From positions 1 through 51,540 of the forward strand of contig CAMCBD010000008.1 of the NCBI GenBank assembly GCA_945872825.1: a stretch of 51,540 nt of DNA, written 5' to 3'. The notes beneath the pieces were generated by a model, which was not told where the DNA came from, did no database searches, and saw only the letters and a list, made by a program, of their open reading frames with translations. The position numbers and the translations under genes are program-made. Source of the DNA: Nitrosomonas ureae (GTDB taxonomy: Bacteria; Pseudomonadota; Gammaproteobacteria; Burkholderiales; Nitrosomonadaceae). Positions 18,701 to 28,105 of the stretch are shown here, piece after piece. How positions within the stretch are numbered: the stretch's first letter is position 1; each line of letters begins with the position of its first letter.

Positions 18701-20809
18701 ATGAATAAGCGAAAAATTCTGGTCACCTCTGCGCTGCCTTATGCCAATGGCAGCATTCATTTAGGCCATTTGGTGGAATACATTCAAACGGATATCTGGG
18801 TACGATTTCAGAAAATGCGCGGACATACGGTTTATTATGTGTGTGCGGATGATACGCATGGCACACCGATCATGTTGCGTGCGGAAAAAGAAGGCATAAC
18901 ACCAGAAGCATTGATCGCGCGCGTACACGATGAGCATTCGGCAGATTTTACCGGCTTTCATATCCAATTTGATAACTATTACAGTACGCATTCAACTGAA
19001 ACACGTCATTTCTCCGAAGTCATTTACGGCAAACTCAAGGCTGCTGGATTGATCGCAATACGCGGCATCGAACAACTCTATGATCCGGTTAAAAACATGT
19101 TTTTGCCCGACCGGTTTGTCAAAGGGGAATGCCCGAAATGCGGCGCTAAAGATCAGTACGGCGATTCCTGTGAAGCCTGCGGTGCGGCCTACACGCCAGC
19201 GGAACTGAAAAATCCCTATTCAGCTGTTTCTGGTGCCAAGCCGATCAAGAAATCATCGGAACATTATTTTTTCAGTTTATCCGATGCACGCTGTGCCGGC
19301 TTTCTGCGCTGCTGGACCCGCGAAGCCGATCATTTGCAACCGGAAGCCGCAAATAAAATACGTGAATGGCTGGGCGAAGCGGGGGAGAACAAATTGTCCG
19401 ATTGGGATATTTCGCGTGACGCGCCTTATTTCGGCTTTGAAATCCCTGATGTGCCGGGTAAGTATTTTTATGTCTGGCTGGATGCGCCGGTTGGTTATAT
19501 GGGCAGCTTCAAGAATTTGTGCGTTCGCGAACACATCGATTTTGACGAATTTTGGCAGCAACAATCGGATACCGAGCTGTATCATTTTATCGGCAAGGAT
19601 ATTTTGTATTTTCATGCCTTGTTCTGGCCTGCGATGCTCGAGAACGCAGGTTACCGAACACCCACGAAGATTTTTGCGCATGGATTTCTCACCGTGAACG
19701 GTGAAAAAATGAGTAAATCCCGTGGCACATTCATCACCGCGGAAAGTTACCTGAAGCAAGGTCTGAATCCGGAGTGGTTACGCTATTATTACGCAGCCAA
19801 ACTCAACAGCACGCTGGAAGATATTGACCTGAATCTGGAAGATTTTGTCGCGCGCGTCAATTCGGATTTGGTCGGAAAATTTATCAATATCGCCAGCCGC
19901 TGCGCCGGTTTTATCAGTAAACGGTTTGACGGAAAACTTGCGGATGGTGCGCAGTATCAACAATTGCAATCCTTAGTGAATGAACGTTTTGCTTCTTGGC
20001 GGCCTGACTCCATTGAGAAAGCGTTTGAAGAAAGAGAATTTTCATCTGCGATTCGCCAGATCATGAAATTCGCCGACGAAGCGAATGAAATGATTCACGA
20101 ACTGGCGCCCTGGGAAATCGCCAAGAATCCCGATCGAGGAGAAGAGCTACAGCGAATTTGCAGCCTAGGAATACAACTTTTTTATGTACTGTCGCGTTAT
20201 CTGAAACCCATCTTGCCGGAAACAGTGAAACAGATTGAGCTTTTTCTCAACTGTGGCGCACTGACCTGGCCTGAACTGCGGAAAGGTCAACCGGTTTCGG
20301 ATTTGTTATTGCCTGCCGGGCACACAATCAATGTTTATCAGCATTTGATGACACGTATTGACGCCAAACAAATTGATGCATTGATCGCAGCCAATACGCA
20401 AAGCCTGGCACCCGTTGCTCAGGCCCATTCTCCTGCGCGGCATGCAGAAAAACAGCAACACGCTGCGACACCGATTGCCGACACGATTTCCATCGATGAC
20501 TTCAACAAGATTGATTTGCGCGTGGCAAAAATCGTCAATGCCGAGCATGTGCCGGGCGCGGACAAATTACTGAAATTGACGCTGGATATTGGCAGCGAGC
20601 AGCGCACGGTTTTTGCCGGTATCAAATCGGCGTATGACCCGGAACAATTGAAAGGGCGCTACACAGTGATGGTTGCGAATCTTGCACCGCGCCAAATGAA
20701 ATTTGGATTATCGGAAGGCATGGTGCTGGCAGCCGGTGGTGGCAATCCGGGCGAATTATTCATTCTTTCTCCCGACGCAGGCGCGCAACCCGGAATGCGT
20801 GTTAAATAA
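18701..20809 (+). CDS. metG: Methionyl-tRNA synthetase
   Basis: Charges tRNA-Met. Class I signature [14 protein letters not shown] near the N-terminus, zinc knuckle [18 protein letters not shown] near residues 144-161, KMSKSRGT near residue 336, an anticodon-binding helical region, and a C-terminal tRNA-binding OB domain from about residue 600 ([24 protein letters not shown]). The 702 residues are the long dimeric type. The gene is divergent from apbC. Confidence 0.98.
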   Translation: MNKRKILVTSALPYANGSIHLGHLVEYIQTDIWVRFQKMRGHTVYYVCADDTHGTPIMLRAEKEGITPEALIARVHDEHSADFTGFHIQFDNYYSTHSTETRHFSEVIYGKLKAAGLIAIRGIEQLYDPVKNMFLPDRFVKGECPKCGAKDQYGDSCEACGAAYTPAELKNPYSAVSGAKPIKKSSEHYFFSLSDARCAGFLRCWTREADHLQPEAANKIREWLGEAGENKLSDWDISRDAPYFGFEIPDVPGKYFYVWLDAPVGYMGSFKNLCVREHIDFDEFWQQQSDTELYHFIGKDILYFHALFWPAMLENAGYRTPTKIFAHGFLTVNGEKMSKSRGTFITAESYLKQGLNPEWLRYYYAAKLNSTLEDIDLNLEDFVARVNSDLVGKFINIASRCAGFISKRFDGKLADGAQYQQLQSLVNERFASWRPDSIEKAFEEREFSSAIRQIMKFADEANEMIHELAPWEIAKNPDRGEELQRICSLGIQLFYVLSRYLKPILPETVKQIELFLNCGALTWPELRKGQPVSDLLLPAGHTINVYQHLMTRIDAKQIDALIAANTQSLAPVAQAHSPARHAEKQQHAATPIADTISIDDFNKIDLRVAKIVNAEHVPGADKLLKLTLDIGSEQRTVFAGIKSAYDPEQLKGRYTVMVANLAPRQMKFGLSEGMVLAAGGGNPGELFILSPDAGAQPGMRVK

Positions 20810-20823
20810 CCGGTATCCTTTGT

Positions 20824-21201
20824 ATGGAATTGCAAGGTATCGCGGAGCACATCAAACAACGGGAGCTTGAATTATTGCAAACGAATTGGAGAGCAAATCC
20901 CGCACTGATCGATGACTGGTTATCCGCAGACTTTGAAGAGATCGGCAGCAACGGGCAAATCAGTCAGAGAGTTGACGTGATTAATTGGTTGTTAAACAAG
21001 GATAACGCTATTCAATGGTCACTAACGGATTTCAGAATTAAGGCGCTAGCGGATGACTTGGTGATGGCGGTTTATATCGCAAAAAAACGCAATGACCCGA
21101 ACAATATAAGTAACGGATCGATCAGAACGTCGATCTGGCAGCAGCAGGGAAATAATTGGAAAATGGTATTTCATCAGGCAACTAAGCGATTAGAAACCTA
21201 A
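20824..21201 (+). CDS. NTF2-like (DUF4440-type) protein
   Basis: A 125-residue cytosolic protein with helices ELELLQTNWRANPALIDDWLSADFEEIGSNGQISQRVDVINWL, then strands, and the C-terminal TSIWQQQGNNWKMVFHQATK. This is the usual SnoaL/DUF4440 arrangement of a conical ligand-binding fold. No catalytic residues can be assigned. It starts 14 bases after metG and ends 5 bases before yggS, so these three form one transcript. Confidence 0.75.
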   Translation: MELQGIAEHIKQRELELLQTNWRANPALIDDWLSADFEEIGSNGQISQRVDVINWLLNKDNAIQWSLTDFRIKALADDLVMAVYIAKKRNDPNNISNGSIRTSIWQQQGNNWKMVFHQATKRLET

Positions 21202-21206
21202 GCACA

Positions 21207-21974
21207 ATGGATCAGGAGAATATTTTGGAACTCAACGAAGAGCAGCAATTCAACGAAATTAAAACCAATCTTGCAATGGTTAAGCAACGCATTGTCGATA
21301 CCTGCCAGCGAATTGGGCGTGATCCTGCCAGTGTACGGCTCCTGCCTGTCACCAAAACAGTGCCGGCCGAAAGGTTGCGCATTGCCTTTGCCGCAGGCTG
21401 CCTTGAAATGGGCGAGAACAAAATTCAGGAGGCGCGTGAGAAATCTGAAGTGATGAAAGACTTAGCGATTAAATGGTCGATCATCGGTCATCTGCAAACC
21501 AACAAAGCCAAGTATCTGGCACGTTTTGCCAATGAATTCCAAGCACTCGACAGCCTGAAAGTCGCCGAAGAACTCGACAAACGTCTGCAAAATGAAGGGC
21601 GCGCGATCGACGTCTATGTGCAGGTGAACAGCTCCGGCGAAGCCAGCAAATTCGGTTTGGCACCGGAAGATGTGCGCGCTTTTGTCATGGAATTGCCCAA
21701 CTTCTCGTCGCTGCGTATCAAAGGACTCATGACACTGGCGATTTTCTCTGCCGATCACGACCGGGTGCGCGAATGTTTCGTCAAAATGCGCGAAATCCAA
21801 GCCATGTTGCGCCAGGAAGCGCCTACCGGTTTGTCATTTGACGAGCTCTCGATGGGCATGTCGGGCGACTATGAACTGGCGATCGAAGAAGGCGCGACAG
21901 TGGTGCGCGTCGGGCAAGCGATTTTTGGAAAGCGGCCGCTGCCGGATAGTCATTACTGGCCAGGGTTGGGTTAA
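21207..21974 (+). CDS. yggS: YggS/PLPBP-family PLP homeostasis protein
   Basis: A single-domain alanine-racemase-like barrel that binds PLP and buffers free vitamin B6. The PLP Lys lies in LLPVTKTVPAERL; MGENKIQEAREK, WSIIGHLQTNKAKY, VYVQVNSSGEASKFG, GLMTL and the C-terminal MGMSGDYELAIEEGATVVRVGQAIFG follow. It has about 15 extra N-terminal acidic residues before the conserved part, so a slightly later start is possible. The SEFIR gene begins 35 bases after it. Confidence 0.95.
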   Translation: MDQENILELNEEQQFNEIKTNLAMVKQRIVDTCQRIGRDPASVRLLPVTKTVPAERLRIAFAAGCLEMGENKIQEAREKSEVMKDLAIKWSIIGHLQTNKAKYLARFANEFQALDSLKVAEELDKRLQNEGRAIDVYVQVNSSGEASKFGLAPEDVRAFVMELPNFSSLRIKGLMTLAIFSADHDRVRECFVKMREIQAMLRQEAPTGLSFDELSMGMSGDYELAIEEGATVVRVGQAIFGKRPLPDSHYWPGLG

Positions 21975-22009
21975 GCGAGACCTTATTGTACAACGACCTT
22001 GTTGCCCCC

Positions 22010-23433
22010 ATGATCAAAGTATTCATCAGCTACAGCCACGATTCCGACGAGCACCGCGAGTGGGTGCTCGGTTTATCCGAGCGCCTGCGCGCCAATGGCA
22101 TTGAAACGATTCTTGATCGCTATGTCAGAAACGGTTCCCCGCCGGGGGCTGGCCACGTTGGATGTCGAATTCGCTGGATGAGACGACGCATGTGTTGTGC
22201 GTTTGCACGGAAACCTATTACCGCCGTTTCCACGGGCACGAGATTCCTGGCAAAGGTAAGGGCGTGGATTGGGAAGGCACGATGATAGCGCAAGAGCTCT
22301 ACGATGAGCGCAGTGTTTCAAACAAATTCATCCCGGTGCTGCGCAACTCAACCGACGAACAGTACATTCCAAAACCGCTAATGCCACGAACCCATTATGT
22401 GTTGAACACCGAAGACAACTACCAAGTGCTTTATGATGACTTGTTGGATCAAGGCGGTATGGAACCGGGTCCTGTCGGTCCGCCAAAAATAAAACCTCGC
22501 GCGGTTGGTACGCCGATAACTTTTGATACACAACCACAAAGAACCGCATCGCAAGCGCACACGCATGACAAAAAATCTCTTGACCATTCTGGTGATTTGG
22601 ATCAAGTCGATCAAAAAAGCAAACCAATACGTAACCTAGAATATCTATTAGGTTTGTTAGATAGAAAACCACAACATGTACATTTTGATGGCCAGATTCC
22701 TGAAAAGCGACCTATTGACGAAGGAAAAGCTTACGGATTTTGTATTTTTGGCCCCCGGAATGAATGGCCTAACGCTGTGCGATTTACACTGTCGCATTTA
22801 CTTAAAGAACATAAGATTTCTTATTCCAAACAATCTCCAGAAATAAAACCACTGGAAACCAGACTAAATCTGACTGACGAAAGTGCAGAATTGTTATCGA
22901 TAGGAGAAACTCATTTGTGGAAGCTTTTGGGGCGCCAATTAAACTGCCGCTCTGAAGAAACAGATATTTTGAAGACGCTTCAGAGTAAAGAAGAATCACA
23001 TATTTTCTTCCGCGAATTGGTCGGAGACGAAGTTAGAAATCATAACTTTATCGCCGGAGTGCTTTTGGCATGGTCAAAGTTAACATTTGGCGTCAATTCC
23101 CACAGTCATTTTCTCCTGCTGATTTGTGAATCGGATTACTTGAGCGATTCAATGTTTGGCCGGTTATTTCATAAGCGATCATCTTCCAGATGGTATCAGG
23201 ATCTACAAAAGCTACTATCCCGTCACCAGTTACAAAATTCGTTGCTGCCAACACTATGTTCACCAACCGTTGCCGTGGATGTCGAAGATTGGTTCAAAAA
23301 TCGTAATGAAATACCCGAGCAGTTACGTAGCACGATTCGGAAAGAGTTGTCCAAGCATTCAGCCATCCCGCCTGGAGATTTGAAAGAAAAAATATTCCCA
23401 TTATTACAAAACCACCATTCAACTCGAGAGTAA
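22010..23433 (+). pseudogene. SEFIR-domain protein with iSTAND-like C-terminal part, one frameshift
   Basis: From ATG 22010 the sequence encodes a SEFIR domain (TIR-like fold): MIKVFISYSHDSDEHREWV, GIETILDRYV, NGSPP. At the G run 22144-22148 the frame slips. The next frame continues the same domain exactly (GWPRWM, then DETTHVLCVCTETYYRRFHG, GKGKGVDWEGTMIAQELYDE, KFIPVLRNS, THYVLNTED). SEFIR homologues read SPPEGWPRWM here, so one base was lost. After a charged linker, LEYLLGLLDRKPQH and AYGFCIFGPRNEWPNAVRF resemble the start of inactive STAND domains, and a helical tail follows to 23433. It is cytosolic and sits 6 bases before the MoxR gene. Either a truncated, inactive gene or a sequencing error. 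The SEFIR call is firm; the iSTAND call is tentative. Confidence 0.8.
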
Positions 23434-23439
23434 CCCACC

Positions 23440-24600
23440 ATGTCGATCTTTTTAGAACCGCACTATTACTTGGGACCCAACAACAAGCATCCTAAGCCGG
23501 AAAAATGGCGCAGTCTACCCGGATTTAACCCGGACGATTTGACGCACCCGAAGAATTATTTGGCGCCGCAGGGATTAGTGACCGCTGTCAATGTGGCACT
23601 GGAATTGGGCATACCGCTGTTGCTGACTGGCGAACCGGGTTGCGGCAAGTCGCAACTGGCTTATAGTCTGGCTTGGGAATTGGATCATCCGCAAAATCCG
23701 AATGATGCTTGGCAAAAACCGCTGGCTTTCACTGTCAAATCGGATACGCAAAGCCGTGATTTGTTTTATCACTTTGATACCTTGGGGCGATTCCGTGCCA
23801 CGCGCAGGGATGGTGAAAACGACGATCCGCGGCGCTTTTTGCGTTTTGAAGCGCTCGGCATGGCGATCTTGCAAGCATTGGGAATAGACGCAGTCAGCAA
23901 GCTCGGATTGTATTATTGCCTTGACGTATCGGGCGAATCGCAACCGATTGCGGAACCGCGGCGCTCGGTGGTGTTAATCGACGAAATCGACAAAGCGCCA
24001 CGCGAGGTGCCGAATGACATTCTGAACGAAATCGAACGCATGAGTTTTGATATTCCGGAATTGTTCGAAACCGCGCGCAAGAAAACCACGATATCGCTGC
24101 AAGCGGCAGCAATGCGGCCGATTGTGATCATCACCAGTAATCGCGAACGCGAATTGCCGGATGCTTTCCTGCGCCGCTGCGTGTATTTTCACCTCGAACT
24201 GCCGGCTTTCCGCAGCAAACCCAACAACAGCAACGGTTCTTCAACTGGCGGTGAGGTCACCATCGAAGAGATTATCGAGAAACGGTTGGGCATCAAGATT
24301 CCAACGGAAGAACAGGTGCCGAATGCGCAAAAAAGCGTTTGGGCGGCCGGTATTTCTTTTTTCCATTATCTGCATAACGAAGCCCGGCTGGAGAAACAGC
24401 CCTCCATCGCGGAACTGCTGAATTGGATGCAACTACTGCAAAAGCGCGGCAAAGGGTTAGCAGAAACGCCGCATTTAACCAATACCGCATGGCTCGATGT
24501 GTTCACCACCAGCGCCAGTGTGACGCTGCTGAAACACAAAGAAGACCAGGAGCGTATCAAAAATTTGATCGACGGCTGGAAAGCGCAACCGGTGTCCTAA
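23440..24600 (+). CDS. MoxR-family AAA+ ATPase of the SEFIR/FGE island
   Basis: 386 residues. Walker A GEPGCGKS is at 64-71, Walker B VVLIDEIDK at 177-185, sensor 1 ITSN at 231-234, and the arginine-bearing LPDAFLRRCVYFHLELP at 239-255. There is an unusually long insert (residues 95-165) between Walker A and Walker B. MoxR ATPases act with vWA-domain partners as chaperone-like machines; here the next gene supplies a CoxE-like and vWA-like partner, and the previous one a SEFIR effector or adaptor. Gaps of 6 and 9 bases to the neighbours argue for one operon. It is intact. Confidence 0.92.
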   Translation: MSIFLEPHYYLGPNNKHPKPEKWRSLPGFNPDDLTHPKNYLAPQGLVTAVNVALELGIPLLLTGEPGCGKSQLAYSLAWELDHPQNPNDAWQKPLAFTVKSDTQSRDLFYHFDTLGRFRATRRDGENDDPRRFLRFEALGMAILQALGIDAVSKLGLYYCLDVSGESQPIAEPRRSVVLIDEIDKAPREVPNDILNEIERMSFDIPELFETARKKTTISLQAAAMRPIVIITSNRERELPDAFLRRCVYFHLELPAFRSKPNNSNGSSTGGEVTIEEIIEKRLGIKIPTEEQVPNAQKSVWAAGISFFHYLHNEARLEKQPSIAELLNWMQLLQKRGKGLAETPHLTNTAWLDVFTTSASVTLLKHKEDQERIKNLIDGWKAQPVS

Positions 24601-24609
24601 GCTAAATCC

Positions 24610-27600
24610 GTGGATAGCCGCGCTTTTTATTCCCGTATCGACAATCTGGGCACGTTGCTGCGCGCCGAAGGCATGGCGTACGGCGTCGATGTCTGGTTGT
24701 CGGTGGCTCGCCTGTTGGAGCGTCTTGAACGACAGGGAAGATTGCCCAATGATGCGAGTGATCTTGCGCCGCTGCTGGGGCCGCTGTTTTGCCGCAATCC
24801 GCAAGATCAAGCGCGTTTTCCGCTGCTGTTTGAACAATGGCTAAAAGGCGAAAGTGAATCAGCCCTGGCAACGGAAAACCGCATCAGCTCACCAGGCCGC
24901 AGTGCTTTCGTTGCCGCGCAAGAAGCCGCGCAAAAAACGCAAAAAATCTGGATCATGGGCGGCATCGCGTTGATCGTCTGCGTGATCGCCGTATTGCTGG
25001 TCAAAGGACCGGATTGGTTTCTGCCAAAACCACCGCCGCCGCCGACCATAAAAATCCCTGAAAAACCGTCACAACCGATCCCCCGGCGTAAACCGCAACC
25101 GGCCACTGCATCCGTTGCCATCGTCGATCACATCGCGCCACGGCCGCAACCCGAGCCGGATTACGTGGGGTTAGAATGGGAAAGTATCGTGCGCAATATC
25201 GGCTGGGCATTGTTTGCATTGCCGTGGTTGCCAGTGCTGTTGATTTTGGCTTGGCGCTATCAACGAAACGCGGTTTTACGCAAACAAACGGCTTCAGTTG
25301 ACGACCTGCTGCATCATTTCCGCTTTGATCGCATACTGTGCAACCCTTTTTTGGCGGTGCCAAGGCTGAGCAGGCATTGCGCGAATTGCACGCAGCGCGG
25401 CTGGTACCGACGAATCGCCTGCATATCACCGCCACCATCGAAGCCACCGCGCGCAGCGGCGGTTATTTCCAGCCGGTGTACTGCAATCGCCGTGTCGCTC
25501 CCGAACACTTGCTACTGGTGCGCAGCCAGCATCGCAACGACCAGCAAGCGGCATTGGCGGAAGAATTGGAGAAGCGCTTTAAAGCACTCGGACTGCCAAT
25601 CAACACCTATCGCTTTCGCGACGATCCGCGCTGGCTGGTGCGCTGGCATGACGACGACAGCAAAGCAAGCTACTACCAACTGCAGCAACTGGTGGTTCGG
25701 CACGAAGCCGCACGTTTGCTGATCATCAGCGAAACGGCGATTCTGTTTCATCCGTACAGCGGAGAGATTCGCACCTGGCTCGATGATTTTAAGCCTTGGC
25801 AGGACAAAGTTTGGCTGCACCCACGCGATGCCGGTACCGCACACGCAGCGTTATTGGCGCAGCACCACTTTATGATGTTGCCGCTGGCGCAGGACAACCT
25901 GCCGCAACTGGTCAAACACCTGACCACGCAGCAACCGCACAAGCTGATGCTACAAAAAACGGATCCATCGCCGCTGCCCGCGTTGATCGCTGCCGAACCT
26001 GATGCCTGGCTTGGTGAACGCCCGCCTTATGGCGCGAATCTTTCCTTACTGGTAGAGCAATTGCAGCAATTTCTGAATGCCGATGGTTTGCGCCTGTTGC
26101 GCGCAGTGGCGGTATTTCCAAAACCACACTGGGCGTTGACACGCGCGTTGGATTATTTGTTATTTGAGAACTTAAATACCGCCGATCCGCTACCGCAGCG
26201 CGAACAGCGGCTGGCGCGCTTGAGCCGCTTGCCCTGGTTGACGCACGCGCATTTGCCGGATTGGCTGCGGGAATACCTCCTACTCGGCATGGACCGTGGC
26301 GAAAGGCAACAAGTAGCAACCGCCTGGCAACGCTTATTCAGCCCATTGACCGATAAGGACAACCCCAATTCGCTGAGCCTTGAAGTCAGAACGCCGCCTA
26401 AGCTGCAACTCAAACTAAAGCTCGATGACTTGCGCGCGATTTCCAAGGACGATGCCATTAACGATCCGATTTTCGCCAATATCCTGTTGGGCGGGAAACT
26501 GGGCTTGCTGGATTTCCGCATTCCGCAAGCGCTGGCTAAGCTGCTGCCTAAAACCAATCAAGCGCTGATTCTGCGTCCAGCTTTAATCATGCTGTTTTGG
26601 GCGCTGCTCGGAACCGGTACGTTATACGCGGCCTGGCATTACGTTGGTCAGCACGCCTTCGTTGACTATCAGCGCAACCAAATGGCGCAGGAAAACACCC
26701 AGTGGCGCGTTACGCTCAATCACCGGGAAGATACCCAAGCACTGATGGAAGCGCTGCAAAACAAGCTGAAAACCGCTCAATTTCCTGTATCCATTGAATC
26801 GGATGCCCTCAATGCCAAGCCGATGACCAACACCATCCGTTTTGCGCGCGGCGGGCAGGCCGCTGCCGAGCGAATCGCACGCAGTTTGGCTTGGCTGACG
26901 TATGGCGCAGCAATTAACGTGATCGAGTCAACGGACTTATCTGCGGGCACTATTCAAGTACAGCTTCGCAAGACTTATCAGCATGGTGCGGGATTCAATG
27001 ATGAATTACGCTCATCACAAGAATCCCGTCTGCCCTTCGAACCCGAAATGGTGTACATCCCACCCGGTAAATTCCTAATGGGTTCGCCTAAAACCGAAGC
27101 CGGTCGAGATTCTGACGAAGATCCGCAACACGAAGTCACTATCGCCTATGCTTTTGAAATCAGCAAATATGAAGTCACGTTTGACGAATACGATGCGTTT
27201 GCCAAAGACACCAAACGTGATTTTCCCCGTGATGAAGGGTGGGGGCGCGGCAAACGCCCGGTAATCAATGTGTGTTTTAACGATGCGCAAGCCTATGTTA
27301 AATGGCTGTCTGATCAAACGGGCAAGCAATACCGCCTGCCAACGGAAGCCGAATGGGAATACGCCGCACGGGCCGGAAGCGAAACGGCATACTGGTGGGG
27401 CGATGGTATTGGCAATAACAATGCGGCATGTAGGAGTTGCGGCAGTGAGTGGGATGGTAAACAAACTGCGCCGGTTGGCTCGTTCAAACCGAATCGCTTT
27501 GGGCTTCATGATACCGCCGGTAACGTGTGGGAATGGGTGGAGGATTGCAGGCATGAGAATTACCAGAATGCGCCAGTGGACGGCTCGGCGTGGAAAGAAA

Positions 27601-27736
27601 CCAATGGCGGGGATTGTGTTCGCCGGGCGGTTCGTGGGACTACGATCCACGGGGCTTGCGGTCGGCTAACCGCTTCTGGTACGTCTCCGATGCTGCCATC
27701 CTCTACCTGGGTTTTCGTATCGCCAGGGCTTTTTGA
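24610..27736 (+). pseudogene. Large membrane protein: CoxE-N-like, vWA-like and FGE-sulfatase-fold domains, two frame lesions
   Basis: Start GTG 24610. Residues 12-80 resemble the helical N-terminus of CoxE/vWA partners of MoxR (GTLLRAEGMAYGVDVWLSVA, LFCRNPQDQARFPLLF). TM1 is near 113-131, a proline-rich stretch follows to 185, and TM2 is near 197-215. Near base 25340, before PFFGGAKAEQALREL, one base appears lost. The other frame then encodes a vWA-like domain (EHLLLVRSQHRNDQQAALAEEL, RLLIISETAILF) without a clear DxSxS metal site, a helical region and TM3 near residue 650-675. An FGE-fold domain follows from about 810 (MVYIPPGKFLMGSP, YRLPTEAEWEYAARAG, NVWEWVEDC). A missing 10-bp unit at 27634/27635 shifts the last 34 codons; the ancestral stop is TGA 27734-27736. 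The present frame runs to 27758. Confidence 0.75.
27638..27736 (+). other. Putative DGR variable region 1 (end of FGE domain of the membrane protein)
   Basis: In the restored frame this encodes DYDPRGLRSANRFWYVSD, AAILY, LGFRIARAF and stop. Compared with the second copy at 29093-29191, the first 69 bases differ at 17 positions, 15 of them at first or second codon positions, with no C/T pairs. The last 30 bases (27707-27736) are identical. Ten NNC codons keep their third C while the first two bases vary, the signature left by adenine mutagenesis of AAC template codons. The 5' edge is marked by a single 10-bp unit (27625-27634) that is doubled in copy 2. Confidence 0.65.
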
Positions 27737-28105
27737 CCTTTTGTTCTTTGTGCTTTGATTCTTTGTGGGGTGCAGGGGCGCAGCCTCTGCGGGTTTGGTT
27801 TTTTGGGTTGTCAGATGGATTAGCGCAGCGTAATCCGTCGTTGATGCGGTTTCGCGCACCGCCGCCTGGTGCATTGCGCTATGCTTAATGCATCCTACAT
27901 TTTGGGTTTGCTGTCATTCCGAACGCAGAGAGGAATCTTCTGCGGTGGCGCAAGATTTCTCCCTTTGGTCGAAATGACACAAAGGGGCCTTTTGATGTGT
28001 GCGGGTTGTTTAGATTGATGTAGGACGATAAGCGGCGGAGCGTCATCCGTTATAACCATTTTTGGTTACAGTGTAGGTTGCGTTTTAATCGATAGGGCAT
28101 TTTTT
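27737..28105. repeat. Intergenic palindromic repeats (REP-like and MITE-like), copy 1
   Basis: No gene. Recognisable units: 27814-27839 (ggattagcgcagcgtaatcc palindrome), 27868-27895 (ggtgcattgcgctatgctta plus atgcatcc), 27913-27981 (ends tgtcattccgaac and gtcgaaatgaca, a MITE-like inverted repeat), and 28019-28052 (ggacgataagcggcggagcg plus tcatcc). These belong to palindrome types that recur between genes in many proteobacteria. The first three are repeated in the same order at 29247-29412, showing that this spacer was duplicated with the FGE gene end. Confidence 0.75.
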
